From assembly GCF_029945895.1 (NCBI RefSeq), contig NZ_JAQSDL010000106.1, positions 56,193-120,192 on the forward strand: 64,000 bases of DNA. Direction: 5' to 3'. Shown here piece by piece: positions 28,259 through 37,604 of the stretch (the first letter of the stretch is position 1; each line of letters begins with the position of its first letter). Both the position numbers and the translations under genes were made by a program. The notes below the pieces were generated by a model. That model was not told the origin of the DNA and searched no databases. It was given only the letters and a program-made list of their open reading frames with translations. Source of the stretch: Polaromonas sp. GTDB lineage: Bacteria; Pseudomonadota; Gammaproteobacteria; Burkholderiales; Burkholderiaceae_C.

Positions 28259-30538
28259 TTGGCACACTTTCCTGATCTCAAGACGCGCGCTGCGCGCAGC
28301 AAACCCTCTCGCGTTCGCGCCTGTGCGCCTTCCGACCCCGGCGCCTTCGGCACCTTGCCAGCGTCCGAAAAAGCGGTACTGCCACTGGGCGCACTGATGC
28401 TTGCCGCCTCCATGGCTGGCTGGGCCCAGACCCCGCCAGGCAGCGCCACAGATGCGCCGGTGGCCACATCGGCCAGCGACAACACCCTGGCCCCGGTGAC
28501 CGTGATCGCCCCGCGCGACCGCGCCGCGCAAACCTACCAGAGTGGCATCACCAGCGTCGGCAAGGTGCCGGTACCCGCCAAGGACATCCCGCAGTCACTG
28601 ACCGTGGTCAATGAAAAACTGATCCACGACCAGGGCAAGGACAGCTTCAAGGGCGCACTGGAAAACGTCGTCGGCATCACCTTCGAGGCCGGTGAAGGCG
28701 GACGCGTCGGGGACAACATCCGCCTGCGCGGCTTCAGCGCGGCCGGAGACATCTACCAGGACGGCATGCGCGACATCGCGCAGTACAACCGCGATCTCTT
28801 CAACGTGGACCGCGTGGAAGTGCTGCGCGGCGCGGCCTCCATGCTGTTCGGCCGCGGCTCCACCGGCGGCGTGATCAACCAGGTCAGCAAGCAGGCGCGC
28901 ATGATCACCGAGCACGAGGTCAATGCCACGGTCGGCACCGATGGCTACCAGCGCTACCAGGGCGACTTCAATTTCAAGCTCGAAGGCGACGCGGCCCTGC
29001 GCATCAACGCCATGGCCACCGACGGCGAGGGACGCGGCGACAACACCGGCGCCTCCACCCATCGCCGCGGTCTGGCGCTGGACTACCGTTTCGGCATAGG
29101 CACCGCCAACGAATTCGAGATCAGCTACTACCACCTGCACTACAACGACAAGCCCGACTGGGGCTTTGCCTGGCTCAACAACCGTCCGGCGCCGGCGCCC
29201 ACCAACCGCTACTGGTACGGCCTGGACAGCGACTTCCAGAAGGACAAGGCCGATGCGCTGACGCTGTCGCACACCCATCGCTGGAACGACGGCAGCAGCC
29301 TGAAGACAACCGTGCGCGACGGCTACTACTCGCGCTCCATGTGGGCCACGCAATCGAGCTTCGCGGCCGGCACTACAGTGGCCAATATCAATGACAGCAC
29401 GGCAGTGAACCGGCGCACCAACGCCAAGGCCGGGGAAGAGCACCACACCTTCCTGCAGAGTGACTACCTGACCACGACCTCGTGGTTCGGCCGCAAAAAC
29501 AGCATCTTGCTGGGCGCCGAATACGCGGTGGAGAACTCCAGCCGTTCGACCTATCCGTCGCTGGTCGCGGCCAAACCGGCCACCACCGCAGGCAACCCGG
29601 ACAGCACCGGCATCAGCGGCAACCTCAGTGAGCGCGTGGCCACGTCCTTCAAGGCAAGCACGCTGGGCCTGTACGTGCAGGACACGATTGAACTGACACC
29701 CCAGTGGAAGCTGGTGGGCGGCCTGCGTGTGGACCAGTTCCAGGGGGACTTCGACCGCTCGGGCAACACGGCCCCCAACAACACCGCGCTGTCGCGCTCG
29801 GACAGCCTGCTGAGCAAGCGCCTGGGCCTGATGTACCAGCCCACCGAAGAAGTCAGCTACTACGCCGCGTGGGGAACCTCGTTCAACACCTCGGGCGACC
29901 TCTACCAGTACGACCCGCGTTCCGCCAACACGCCACCCGAAAGCAGCCGCAACATGGAAATCGGCGCGAAATGGGAGCTTTATGGCGGCGACCTGTCGCT
30001 GCGCACCGCGCTGGCCCGCACGGACAAGTACAACGAGCGCAACACCGACATCGACACCGCCAACAACTCCTACCTGCTATCGGGCCAGCGCCACACCGAT
30101 GCGCTGGAGTTCGAGATCGCCGGCCGCATCACACCGCAGTGGGATGTGTTTGCGGGCATCGGTTTTCTGAGGGCCGTGATCGACAAGTCCGGCTCGAACG
30201 CTGCGGGCCAGGCCGAAGTCGGCCAGAACCCGGGCCTGAGCCCGAGCCGCCAGGCCAACCTGTTCACCACTTACCGCCTGGACAGCAAGTGGCGCGTTGG
30301 CGGGGGATTCACCGCCGTGAGCCAGAACAAACCCGCCAACAGCGTGACCACCGGCAACCGGGCGCCCGGCTACGTCAAGGCCGACGCCTTGGTCGAGTAC
30401 CGCGTCAACGCCGGCAACACGATCAAGCTCAACATCGACAACCTGTTTGACAAGGTCTACTACAACACCCTGTACCGGGGTTTTGCGGCACCGGGCGACG
30501 CCCGCGCGGTGCGAGTCACCCTGACGAGCAAATTCTGA
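28259..30538 (+). CDS. fiu: TonB-dependent catecholate siderophore receptor (Fiu-like)
   Basis: A 759-residue outer-membrane receptor. After a long leader, the signal segment AVLPLGALMLAASMAGWAQ precedes the TonB-box region (LAPVTVIAP). The plug domain has DIPQSLTVVNEKLI and DRVEVLRGAASMLFGRGSTGGVINQVSK. A 22-strand-type barrel ends in VRVTLTSKF with a terminal Phe. The start is TTG at 28259 behind CTGGAGGCCAC; no in-frame ATG precedes the signal. The following gene encodes a PiuC hydroxylase, the usual partner of Fiu/PiuA receptors. The catecholate ligand is inferred from family and neighbour. Confidence 0.9.
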   Translation: MAHFPDLKTRAARSKPSRVRACAPSDPGAFGTLPASEKAVLPLGALMLAASMAGWAQTPPGSATDAPVATSASDNTLAPVTVIAPRDRAAQTYQSGITSVGKVPVPAKDIPQSLTVVNEKLIHDQGKDSFKGALENVVGITFEAGEGGRVGDNIRLRGFSAAGDIYQDGMRDIAQYNRDLFNVDRVEVLRGAASMLFGRGSTGGVINQVSKQARMITEHEVNATVGTDGYQRYQGDFNFKLEGDAALRINAMATDGEGRGDNTGASTHRRGLALDYRFGIGTANEFEISYYHLHYNDKPDWGFAWLNNRPAPAPTNRYWYGLDSDFQKDKADALTLSHTHRWNDGSSLKTTVRDGYYSRSMWATQSSFAAGTTVANINDSTAVNRRTNAKAGEEHHTFLQSDYLTTTSWFGRKNSILLGAEYAVENSSRSTYPSLVAAKPATTAGNPDSTGISGNLSERVATSFKASTLGLYVQDTIELTPQWKLVGGLRVDQFQGDFDRSGNTAPNNTALSRSDSLLSKRLGLMYQPTEEVSYYAAWGTSFNTSGDLYQYDPRSANTPPESSRNMEIGAKWELYGGDLSLRTALARTDKYNERNTDIDTANNSYLLSGQRHTDALEFEIAGRITPQWDVFAGIGFLRAVIDKSGSNAAGQAEVGQNPGLSPSRQANLFTTYRLDSKWRVGGGFTAVSQNKPANSVTTGNRAPGYVKADALVEYRVNAGNTIKLNIDNLFDKVYYNTLYRGFAAPGDARAVRVTLTSKF

Positions 30539-30619
30539 GCGCCGCGCCGTTCAAGGGCGCTTAAACTTCGGGCGGTCCGCCATCGGTGGACCGCCCGATG
30601 CCTTCTGGAAATCACCGCC

Positions 30620-31336
30620 ATGCTGCTTCGCATTCCTCACGCCCTCCAGCCGGATGAACTTGCACAGATCCGCCAGCTCATTCTTGCCGCCGACTGGACC
30701 GATGGCCGTGTCACGGCCGGCAGCCAGAGCGCCAGTGTCAAGAACAACCGCCAGTTGCCCGAAGCCTTGCCCGCCGCGCAGCAGGCGCGGCAGATGGTGT
30801 CGGTGGCGCTCGCGCGCAACCCGATGTTTGTGACCGGGGCCCTGCCCAAATCGGTCTACCCTCCGCTGTTCAACCGTTACGGCGGCGAGAGCAACCACTT
30901 CGGCGACCACATCGACAACGCCGTGCGCACCCATGCCGCCAGCGCGCGGCATGTGCGCACCGACATCTCCTGCACACTGTTTCTCAGCGATCCGGCCAGC
31001 TACGACGGCGGCGAACTGGTGGTGCAGGACACCTACGGCGAGCAGCGCATCAAGTTCGAGGCGGGCGACCTGGTGATGTACCCGGGCAGCTCGGTGCACC
31101 GGGTGGAGCCCGTCACGCGCGGCGAGCGCCTGGCCTGCTTTTTCTGGATCGAGAGCATGGTCCGGCAGGACGCCCAGCGCCGCCTGCTGTACGACATGGA
31201 CATGGCCATCACGGCCCTGCGCCAGAAGGAGCTGCAGCAGGCAGCGGACAAGCCCGCAGGGGCCGCCGAAAGCCCGGAGGTCGTCCGCCTGACCGGCTGT
31301 TACCACAACCTGTTGAGGATGTGGGCCGAGGTCTGA
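30620..31336 (+). CDS. piuC: Fe(II)/2-oxoglutarate-dependent dioxygenase PiuC (PKHD-type, YbiX)
   Basis: A 238-residue cytoplasmic 2-oxoglutarate oxygenase. The double-stranded beta-helix motifs are HFGDHIDNA (His-x-Asp pair), SYDGGELVV, and [26 protein letters not shown], giving the distal His and the 2OG-binding Arg. The family is nearly always next to a TonB-dependent siderophore receptor and is iron-regulated; its substrate is not established. It lies 81 bp after the receptor and probably shares its transcript. Confidence 0.94.
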   Translation: MLLRIPHALQPDELAQIRQLILAADWTDGRVTAGSQSASVKNNRQLPEALPAAQQARQMVSVALARNPMFVTGALPKSVYPPLFNRYGGESNHFGDHIDNAVRTHAASARHVRTDISCTLFLSDPASYDGGELVVQDTYGEQRIKFEAGDLVMYPGSSVHRVEPVTRGERLACFFWIESMVRQDAQRRLLYDMDMAITALRQKELQQAADKPAGAAESPEVVRLTGCYHNLLRMWAEV

Positions 31337-31382
31337 ACGCCTCGCCGCCCCCCCTCTTTCTCTTTTTTCCCGCTTCCCGGTT

Positions 31383-31447
31383 GCTTCTCCATGGATAGCA
31401 ACTGACGCCCTTCCGACAAGGGCGAAGACCCCTTTGGGCTGCTTTTC
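31383..31447 (+). repeat. Interspersed element (copy 6, divergent)
   Basis: ATGGATAGCAACTGACGCCCTTCCGACAAGGGCG followed by TTGGGCTGCTTTTC. The ATAGC head, GCCC core and GGGCTG tail are retained. Confidence 0.6.
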
Positions 31448-31482
31448 CTGAAGAATGCCAGTGCACTGTGTGGATAAAAAAA

Positions 31483-31501
31483 GATAATGATTGCAAATGC
31501 G
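31483..31501 (+). promoter_or_regulatory. Fur-box-like site before bfd-tonB-exbBD
   Basis: GATAATGATTGCAAATGCG has nine consecutive matches to the Fur consensus (GATAATGAT) and a weak second half. It lies 67 bp before the bfd ATG, so the whole bfd-tonB-exbB-exbD unit is probably iron-repressed. Confidence 0.5.
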
Positions 31502-31567
31502 AGCGATTCGTATTTATAATAACATCGACCCCTGAAATTTTCCCCCATCAACCAGCAAGCCAATCCC

Positions 31568-31825
31568 ATGATCGTCTGCGTCTGCCGCCGAATCTCCGAC
31601 CGCGAAATTGCCCGCCACGCCCGCGCGGGAATGGGCTTTGACGAGATCCAGTTCGAACTCGGCGTCGCCACGCAGTGCGGCCAGTGTGAAGGGTGTGCCC
31701 GGGACGTGGTGGCGCAATGCAGCGCCACCTGTCCCACGGCCAACATCAAGCTCGCCGACTCCTCTCTGGAAGGCAGCCCGTGGAATCCTCTCTCACCCTC
31801 TTTGCAAGCCTCGCCGGCAGCCTGA
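31568..31825 (+). CDS. bfd: Bacterioferritin-associated ferredoxin (2Fe-2S)
   Basis: An 85-residue Bfd. The cluster Cys are in [10 protein letters not shown] (CxC) and [10 protein letters not shown] (CxxC), with the typical helix spacing. It reduces the iron core of bacterioferritin to release Fe2+. The C-terminal ~25 residues beyond the domain are low-complexity and overlap a possible small membrane ORF in another frame. It stands at the head of the tonB cluster. Confidence 0.93.
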   Translation: MIVCVCRRISDREIARHARAGMGFDEIQFELGVATQCGQCEGCARDVVAQCSATCPTANIKLADSSLEGSPWNPLSPSLQASPAA

Positions 31826-31917
31826 TCCTGACCATCAGCCCGCTCTGGTGGATCTTCCGGCGCCAGCCAGCGCGCCCCCTGTTGCCGCACACGCGTTCCT
31901 CCCCTCGCATCCACTAG
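31780..31917 (+). CDS. Possible 45-residue single-helix membrane protein overlapping bfd
   Basis: GTG at 31780 preceded by GGAAGG at good spacing opens a 45-codon frame. It has one strong hydrophobic stretch ([20 protein letters not shown]) followed by basic residues [13 protein letters not shown], a typical inside-positive single-pass arrangement. It ends seven bases before the tonB ATG. It overlaps the bfd tail in a different frame. No homologue is recognised. Confidence 0.4.
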   Translation: MESSLTLFASLAGSLILTISPLWWIFRRQPARPLLPHTRSSPRIH

Positions 31918-31924
31918 ACTTCCG

Positions 31925-32638
31925 ATGAACGCTCCCGCCATTTCGGGCTCCAACACCCCTGCACTTCCGACAAGCCCCGTGCGATTGCCAATCAGCCGCA
32001 ACATCGTGATTGCCGCCAGCGTGGTCATCTTCCACGTGGCTGCGTTGTGGGCGTTGCAGAACGGCCTGCTGCGCCGGGCGGTGGAACAGGTGGTGCCGGC
32101 CGAACTGCTGACGCGCATCATTGAAATCGAGCCGCCCAAGGTGGCGCCCCCGCCGCCGCCACCGCCCCCCAAACCCGCAACCAAAACCGTCAAGCTGCCT
32201 CCGCCGCCCATGCCCGTGGCCATTCGCGACCCCGCGCCGGCGCCCAATGCGCCCACTGGCGTGATTGAACCGCAGCCGCCTGCACCCGTGGTGGTGGCCC
32301 CGGTGGCGCCTGCCCCGGCGCCTCCCGCCCCGCCCGCCCCGGCGCGTCTGGTGGAAATCACGCAGGGCGAAACCGAGTACATCCGCCCGCCGCGTCCGGT
32401 CTACCCCGCCCTGAGCAAACGCAGCGGCGAAGCCGGCGTGGTCATCATTGCGGTTTACTACAGCACCTCGGGCCACGCCAGACGTGCCGAAGTCTTCAAG
32501 TCCAGCGGCTTCGAGCGCCTGGACCGTGCGGCACGCGAAGCCGTGATGGCCTCACAGGTCACCCCTTTCCGGCGGGCGGGTGTCAATGACGACACCCAGT
32601 TCCTGCTCAAAGCCCCGATTAATTTTGTTCTGGAGTAA
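31925..32638 (+). CDS. tonB: TonB energy-transducing protein
   Basis: A 237-residue periplasm-spanning protein. An N-terminal signal anchor (IVIAASVVIFHVAALWALQ) carries the Ser/His-type transmembrane motif. The Pro-rich spacer (about residues 75-140: PPKVAPPPPPPPPKP and repeats of PAPPAP) is followed by the C-terminal TonB domain with RPVYPALSKRSGEAGVVIIAVYYSTSGHARRAEVFKSSGF. It transmits the proton-motive force to receptors such as the one at 28259. It is in an operon with exbB and exbD. Confidence 0.95.
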   Translation: MNAPAISGSNTPALPTSPVRLPISRNIVIAASVVIFHVAALWALQNGLLRRAVEQVVPAELLTRIIEIEPPKVAPPPPPPPPKPATKTVKLPPPPMPVAIRDPAPAPNAPTGVIEPQPPAPVVVAPVAPAPAPPAPPAPARLVEITQGETEYIRPPRPVYPALSKRSGEAGVVIIAVYYSTSGHARRAEVFKSSGFERLDRAAREAVMASQVTPFRRAGVNDDTQFLLKAPINFVLE

Positions 32639-32641
32639 CTC

Positions 32642-33355
<714 letters not shown>

Positions 33356-33374
33356 CGCACAAGGAGCACGCAAC

Positions 33375-33788
33375 ATGGCTTTCGGAACCCAGGACGACAC
33401 CGACGAGGTGATGAACGAGATCAACATGACGCCGCTGGTCGACGTGATGCTGGTGCTCCTGATCATCTTCATCATCACCGTGCCGGTGATGAAACACGCG
33501 GTCAACATCGATTTGCCGCGCGCCACCAACGAGGTGCAGAACGTCAAGCCCGAGACGGTGCGGCTCACGGTCGATGCCGACGGCGCCTACTACCTCAACG
33601 AGGCCAGGATCGAGGATGCCGCGCTGGCGCCCAGCTTCCAGGCGGCGGCGGCGAAGGACCCGCAACCCGAACTGCACATCCGCGGCGACAAGGCGGTGCG
33701 TTACGAACGGGTGGCCCAGGCCATGGCGGCGGCGCAGCAGGCCGGGCTGCGCAAGATCGGCTTCATCACCGAACCGGTCCAGCCCTGA
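33375..33788 (+). CDS. exbD: TonB-system proton channel subunit ExbD
   Basis: 137 residues: a short cytoplasmic N-terminus, one membrane helix carrying the proton-relay Asp (NMTPLVDVMLVLLIIFIITVPVM), and a periplasmic domain ending AQAMAAAQQAGLRKIGFITEP. All are typical of ExbD/TolR. Last gene of the bfd-tonB-exbB-exbD cluster. Confidence 0.96.
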   Translation: MAFGTQDDTDEVMNEINMTPLVDVMLVLLIIFIITVPVMKHAVNIDLPRATNEVQNVKPETVRLTVDADGAYYLNEARIEDAALAPSFQAAAAKDPQPELHIRGDKAVRYERVAQAMAAAQQAGLRKIGFITEPVQP

Positions 33789-33929
33789 CGGTCAGCGGCT
33801 GCGTGCTCCCGCGTGACCCGCCTGGTGCTTCACCATGCCAGCATTTTGGCTGCGTGCTGCCCGCGTTCTTCAACAAGCCCGACGGCGTATTTTTTTCAGA
33901 AAAACCAGAGTCGCGCTTGACTTTTAATT

Positions 33930-33948
33930 GAGAATAGTTATCATTACG
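33930..33948 (+). promoter_or_regulatory. Fur-box-like site before hemP
   Basis: GAGAATAGTTATCATTACG matches the 19-bp Fur consensus at 13 positions, including TTATCATTA-type symmetry. It is 38 bp ahead of the hemP ATG. Confidence 0.6.
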
Positions 33949-33986
33949 ATAACGACAACCCATCAGACCCACCCCGGTCCACCCCC

Positions 33987-34178
33987 ATGTCCCCTGCACA
34001 GCCTGCCTCCGCCACCCTGAACCTGCCGTCCCGCCGCAACGAGCACGCGCAAGCCACCCCCTCCGCCGTGGACAGCAACGAGTTGCTGCGCGGCCAGAAA
34101 GCCGTGGACATCGTGCACAACGGCTCGACCTACCGCCTGCAGGCAACCCGTCTGGGCAAGCTGATCCTGACCAAATAG
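33987..34178 (+). CDS. hemP: Hemin uptake protein HemP
   Basis: A 63-residue protein. The C-terminal conserved core SNELLRGQKAVDIVHNGSTYRLQATRLGKLILTK is the HemP/HmuP signature; the N-terminal 25 residues are variable. In Burkholderiales HmuP acts as an activator, with Fur, of haem-receptor expression. Here no haem receptor or hmuSTUV follows; the next gene is a convergent HbpS/GlcG-family gene. It may therefore act in trans. Confidence 0.93.
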   Translation: MSPAQPASATLNLPSRRNEHAQATPSAVDSNELLRGQKAVDIVHNGSTYRLQATRLGKLILTK

Positions 34179-34301
34179 CCGACAAGTTTCATCGTGGGAC
34201 GATCCGGGGCCGGCAACGGTCTCACAGGTCGTTTTTTGCCAGCCAGCCACCCGCCTTTCGGGCAGTTGCATTAGCCAGGCTTTTTTTGCCACACACCATG
34301 C

Positions 34302-34329
34302 AAAAAGCCGACCCGCGGGTCGGCTTTTC
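34302..34329. terminator. Bidirectional terminator between hemP and the HbpS-like gene
   Basis: AAAAGCCGACCCGCGGGTCGGCTTTT is a perfect 12-bp stem with A and T flanks, positioned between two convergent genes. Confidence 0.85.
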
Positions 34330-34332
34330 TAT

Positions 34333-34390
34333 TCAAAACAGGCTCCAGCCCTTTCCTGACGGGCGCAGCCAGCTACCCATTAAATAGCAT
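34333..34390 (-). repeat. ~58-bp interspersed element (copy 7)
   Basis: Minus-strand reading: GCTATTTAATGGGTAGCTGG head, GCGCCCGTCAGG core, then GGGCTGGAGCCTGTTTTGA. It is one of the best matches to the consensus. Confidence 0.85.
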
Positions 34391-34411
34391 TCGCTATTTG
34401 GCAAACAAGCG

Positions 34412-34819
34412 TTACAGACCGATGGCGGCCATGCCGGCACGCGCGATCTGCGCGTCTTCACTGGACTTCACGCCGCTGACACCGACCGCGCCCAGGCACT
34501 GGCCGTCCTTCAGGATGGGTACGCCGCCTTCGAGCAGGCCCTTGAGTTCCGGCGCGCTCAGGAAGGAGAAACGTCCCCCGTTGATCATGTCTTCGTAAAT
34601 CTTGCTCTCGCGCCGGCCCATGGCCGCCGTGTGGGCCTTGGCGGGCGCAATGTGGGCGGAAATCGGCGCGGCACCGTCCAGGCGCTGCAGGTGCAGCAGA
34701 TGGCCGCCGTCGTCAACAATCGCAATCGTCACCGCCCAACTGTTGTTGGCCGCTTCTGTGGCGGCGGCAGCGGCGATGGCCTGCACATCGGAAAATTCCA
34801 GCACTGTTTTTGATTTCAT
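34412..34819 (-). CDS. GlcG/HbpS family heme-binding-like protein
   Basis: A 135-residue single-domain protein of Pfam family Haem_degrading (GlcG/HbpS/PduO-C). Conserved parts are WAVTIAIVDDGGHLLHLQRLDGA, the KAHTAAMGRRES helix, and VPILKDGQCLGAVGVSGVKSSEDAQIARAG. Members bind haem or cobalamin, or assemble into octamers of unknown role. The ATG at 34819 fits the domain start; 14 more in-frame residues upstream look non-native. Proximity to hemP is suggestive but the genes are convergent. Confidence 0.88.
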   Translation of the reverse strand: MKSKTVLEFSDVQAIAAAAATEAANNSWAVTIAIVDDGGHLLHLQRLDGAAPISAHIAPAKAHTAAMGRRESKIYEDMINGGRFSFLSAPELKGLLEGGVPILKDGQCLGAVGVSGVKSSEDAQIARAGMAAIGL

Positions 34820-35013
34820 GGTTTCCAGGTTCTGTTTGGGTAAAACGTCAAGCATACGCAACTTTGCGGGCAGTTCCGGGTCCTATTGCCAACCTGAAAA
34901 CTTATAGAACCCTGACAAATAGTAGGCAGTCCACAGGGTTAATCCTTGAAAACCGCCGCTGTCCCCTAAAATGAAACTGCCCGCATATGCAGGCCTCTAC
35001 TGGAGAAGACCCT

Positions 35014-35703
35014 ATGAATGACAATGTTCAAACCCTGGACCATGGCTACGTTGGCTCTGCCGAGCAACGCAACCGGGTTCTGCGCAACACTTACTGGCTG
35101 CTGGCACTGAGCCTGCTGCCGACGGTGCTGGGCGCCTGGGTGGGCGTGGCCACGGGCATCACCGCCGCCCTGAGCGGCGGGCTGGGCCTGGTCGTTTTCC
35201 TCGGTGGCGCCTTCGGCTTCATGTACGCCATTGAAAAGACCAAGAACTCTGCCGCCGGCGTGCCGGTGCTGCTGGCCTTTACCTTCTTCATGGGCCTGAT
35301 GCTCTCGCGCATGATCGGCATGATTCTCGGCTTCAAGAACGGCAGCGAGCTGATCATGACCGCCATGGGCGGCACCGCCGGCGTGTTTTTTGTCATGGCC
35401 ACCCTGGCCAGCGTCATCAAGCGCGACATCTCGGGCATGGGCAAATGGCTGTTTGTCGGCGCCCTGGTCGTGATGGTGGGTGCCATCATCAATGTGTTTG
35501 TCGGCTCCACCGCCGGCATGATGGCGATCTCGGTCGCCGTGATCGGTATCTTCAGCGCCTACATGCTGTATGACCTCAAGCAGATCCTCGATGGCGGCGA
35601 GACCAACTACATCAGCGCCACACTGGCCCTGTACCTGGACCTGTTCAACGTGTTCCAGGCGCTGCTGGCCCTGCTGGGCATCATGGGCGGCGAGCGCGAT
35701 TGA
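35014..35703 (+). CDS. Bax inhibitor-1 / YccA family membrane protein
   Basis: A 229-residue seven-helix membrane protein of the BI-1/YccA family, for example TYWLLALSLLPTVLGAWVGVATG, then GTAGVFFVMATLASVIKRDISGMGKWLFVGALVVMVG, ending in ATLALYLDLFNVFQALLALLGIMGGERD, the family's signature tail. YccA-type proteins interact with the FtsH protease. The ATG at 35014 is preceded by GGAGAAG; an upstream in-frame ATG lacks this. Confidence 0.93.
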   Translation: MNDNVQTLDHGYVGSAEQRNRVLRNTYWLLALSLLPTVLGAWVGVATGITAALSGGLGLVVFLGGAFGFMYAIEKTKNSAAGVPVLLAFTFFMGLMLSRMIGMILGFKNGSELIMTAMGGTAGVFFVMATLASVIKRDISGMGKWLFVGALVVMVGAIINVFVGSTAGMMAISVAVIGIFSAYMLYDLKQILDGGETNYISATLALYLDLFNVFQALLALLGIMGGERD

Positions 35704-35721
35704 GCCTGCCTGTCCCCATTG

Positions 35722-35748
35722 AAAAAAAGGGCCTTCGGGCCCTTTTTT
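35722..35748 (+). terminator. Terminator after the BI-1 family gene
   Basis: AAAAAAAGGGCC-ttcg-GGCCCTTTTTT: a strong stem with a UUCG tetraloop and T-run. Confidence 0.9.
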
Positions 35749-35837
35749 CATGGGCCGTCGCGCCCGGGCAATTCCACGCACACGGCCAGCGTCCTGGCAG
35801 CAAGTCCGGAACCCCACAAATCAGGGTGCTTTCAAAA

Positions 35838-35894
35838 GCTATTTATTCGATAGCAAACTTTCCATACTCCAAAAGGGGTAGAGCTGGTTTTGAC
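35838..35894 (+). repeat. ~57-bp interspersed element (copy 8, divergent core)
   Basis: GCTATTTATTCGATAGC head, then AAAAGGGGTAGAGCTGGTTTTGA. The GCGCCC core has decayed. It lies in the 347-bp gap between the BI-1 gene and nirK, which otherwise holds only the terminator and the nirK promoter signals. Confidence 0.65.
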
Positions 35895-35917
35895 TTGAAA
35901 TCGTCGGACAGGCCAGC

Positions 35918-35956
35918 TTGCGCTGGATCAACAAGGTTAGCGTTAACCCTTATAAA
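35918..35956 (+). promoter_or_regulatory. FNR/NNR-type site and promoter before nirK
   Basis: TTGCG-CTGG-ATCAA (35918-35931) matches the FNR/Dnr/NNR consensus TTGAT-N4-ATCAA at 8 of 10 positions. TATAAA at 35951-35956 is a possible -10, which would place the site about 41 bases upstream of the start of transcription, the usual activating distance. Low-oxygen or NO-dependent expression of nirK is inferred. Confidence 0.5.
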
Positions 35957-36050
35957 GGTGCACATTAAATCCATCTTCTAACTACACTGCATACAGGCAC
36001 CCGGACAACAGAGATCCGGATGCCTTCAAAGTAGAAAGAAGGTTGTTTGT

Positions 36051-37541
36051 ATGCGTACCCCTCATTCAAGGAATTTTTCACTCCTGGCCCTGGCTGCCGC
36101 CCTCGCGCTGGCCAGTCTGGGCGCCGCTTCGGCACCGGTCGCAGCGACCCCGAGCGGTGCATCGCCCACTCCGGCCACTGAGCAGGCCAAGGGCGCCGTC
36201 AGGAAGTACACGCTTGAAACCGGCATCGTCAACGGCAAGATGGTGTTCATCGACGACCGCGGCCAGGCCAACCCGCTGCTGCGCGCCAATGTGGGCGACA
36301 CGGTGGAGATCCACCTCAAAAGCGGCGAAGGCGCACAGCACGACATCGCCATTCCGGACCTGAAGGTCCAGTCGCAGAAATTCGATGCCGCCAGCGGCCC
36401 CACCACCCTGCGTTTCACCGTCACGCAAGCCGGTAAATTTGCCTACTACTGCACCATCGCGGGCCACCGCCAGATCGGCATGGAAGGCGTGTTTGAGGTG
36501 GCTGGCACCAGCATCGCCGGGGCGGCCCCAAAGGCCGCAGCGAAGATGAGCGGTGGGCCCGGCGCCGAGCTGTACACCGCGCCCGCCGTGCGGCCCGCCG
36601 ATGCGGCCGCCGTGAGCGTGGCGATGGATCCGGCGGCCGTGCCCACCCCCATAGGCGCACGTGCCCCGCAGCACCTGAAGTACCGCCTGGAAACCGTGGA
36701 GCTGACCGGCAAGCTTGACGACGGCACCAGCTTCACCTACTGGACCTTTGACCGCAAGGTGCCTGGTCCCATGCTGCGCGCCCGCATCGGCGACACCATC
36801 GAGCTGACCCTGGCCAACGCACGCGACAGCAAGATGATCCATTCCATTGACCTGCACGCGGTGACCGGCGGCCACGGTGGCGGCGAACACACCCAGGTCG
36901 GCCCCGGCCAGGAAAAAACCATCACCTTCAAGGCGCTGAACGCGGGGCTGTTTGTGTACCACTGCGCCACGCCACTGGTGCCGCAGCACATCTCGGCCGG
37001 CATGTACGGCATGATTCTGGTCGAGCCCGAAGGTGGCTTGGCCAAGGTGGACCGCGAGTACTACGTGATGCAGGGCGACATGTACACCACGCGGCCACAC
37101 GGAGCCAAAACGCACCAGGAGTTCGACCTGGACAAGATGGCGGCCGAGCTGCCTGACTATTACGTCTTCAACGGCGCGGTGGGTTCGCTGACCAGGGAGC
37201 ACAAGCTCACCGCCAATGTGGGCGAGACCGTGCGCATCTTCTTTGGTGTGGGCGGCCCGAACAAGATTTCGTCTTTCCACGTGATCGGCGAGATTTTCGA
37301 CAAGGTCTACAGCGAAGGCTCTGTCAGCTCGGTCAAGCGTGACGTGCAGACCACGCTGGTTGCGCCGGGTGGTGCCACCATCGTCGAGTTCAAGGTGGAC
37401 TACCCCGGCAGCTACCTGCTGGTGGACCACGCCCTGTCCCGGGCCGGCAAGGGGCTGGTCGGCACGCTGGAAGTCGCCGGTGCCGCCGATGCAGGCATCT
37501 ACAAGGCACACACGCCAGGCAAGGCGGCTGCCACCCACTGA
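36051..37541 (+). CDS. nirK: Copper-containing nitrite reductase with extra N-terminal cupredoxin domain
   Basis: A 496-residue exported enzyme reducing nitrite to NO. A signal peptide (FSLLALAAALALASLGAASA) precedes an additional cupredoxin domain (about 50-152) with a complete type-1 copper set: His97, Cys134, His139, Met144. The two-domain NirK core follows. Type-1 ligands there are His264, Cys305, His313 and Met318; type-2 ligands are His269, His304 and His460. The catalytic Asp267 and His410 are also present. The layout resembles the Hyphomicrobium denitrificans enzyme. No nor, nar or nirV gene is adjacent, so it stands alone behind an FNR-like promoter. Confidence 0.94.
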   Translation: MRTPHSRNFSLLALAAALALASLGAASAPVAATPSGASPTPATEQAKGAVRKYTLETGIVNGKMVFIDDRGQANPLLRANVGDTVEIHLKSGEGAQHDIAIPDLKVQSQKFDAASGPTTLRFTVTQAGKFAYYCTIAGHRQIGMEGVFEVAGTSIAGAAPKAAAKMSGGPGAELYTAPAVRPADAAAVSVAMDPAAVPTPIGARAPQHLKYRLETVELTGKLDDGTSFTYWTFDRKVPGPMLRARIGDTIELTLANARDSKMIHSIDLHAVTGGHGGGEHTQVGPGQEKTITFKALNAGLFVYHCATPLVPQHISAGMYGMILVEPEGGLAKVDREYYVMQGDMYTTRPHGAKTHQEFDLDKMAAELPDYYVFNGAVGSLTREHKLTANVGETVRIFFGVGGPNKISSFHVIGEIFDKVYSEGSVSSVKRDVQTTLVAPGGATIVEFKVDYPGSYLLVDHALSRAGKGLVGTLEVAGAADAGIYKAHTPGKAAATH

Positions 37542-37565
37542 GTGGCCGGCCAAGGGCCTGCCCCG

Positions 37566-37597
37566 GGCTGTCCGCTGTCATGGCGGGCAGCCTTTTT
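37566..37597 (+). terminator. Terminator after nirK
   Basis: GGCTGTCCGC and GCGGGCAGCC form a ten-pair stem (one G-T pair) followed by five T residues. Confidence 0.75.
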
Positions 37598-37604
37598 GAC
37601 GTTT

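Noticed and set aside
36078..37553. 491-codon minus-strand open frame opposite nirK
   Set aside because: nirK has all copper ligands in order; the reverse frame shows no family features.
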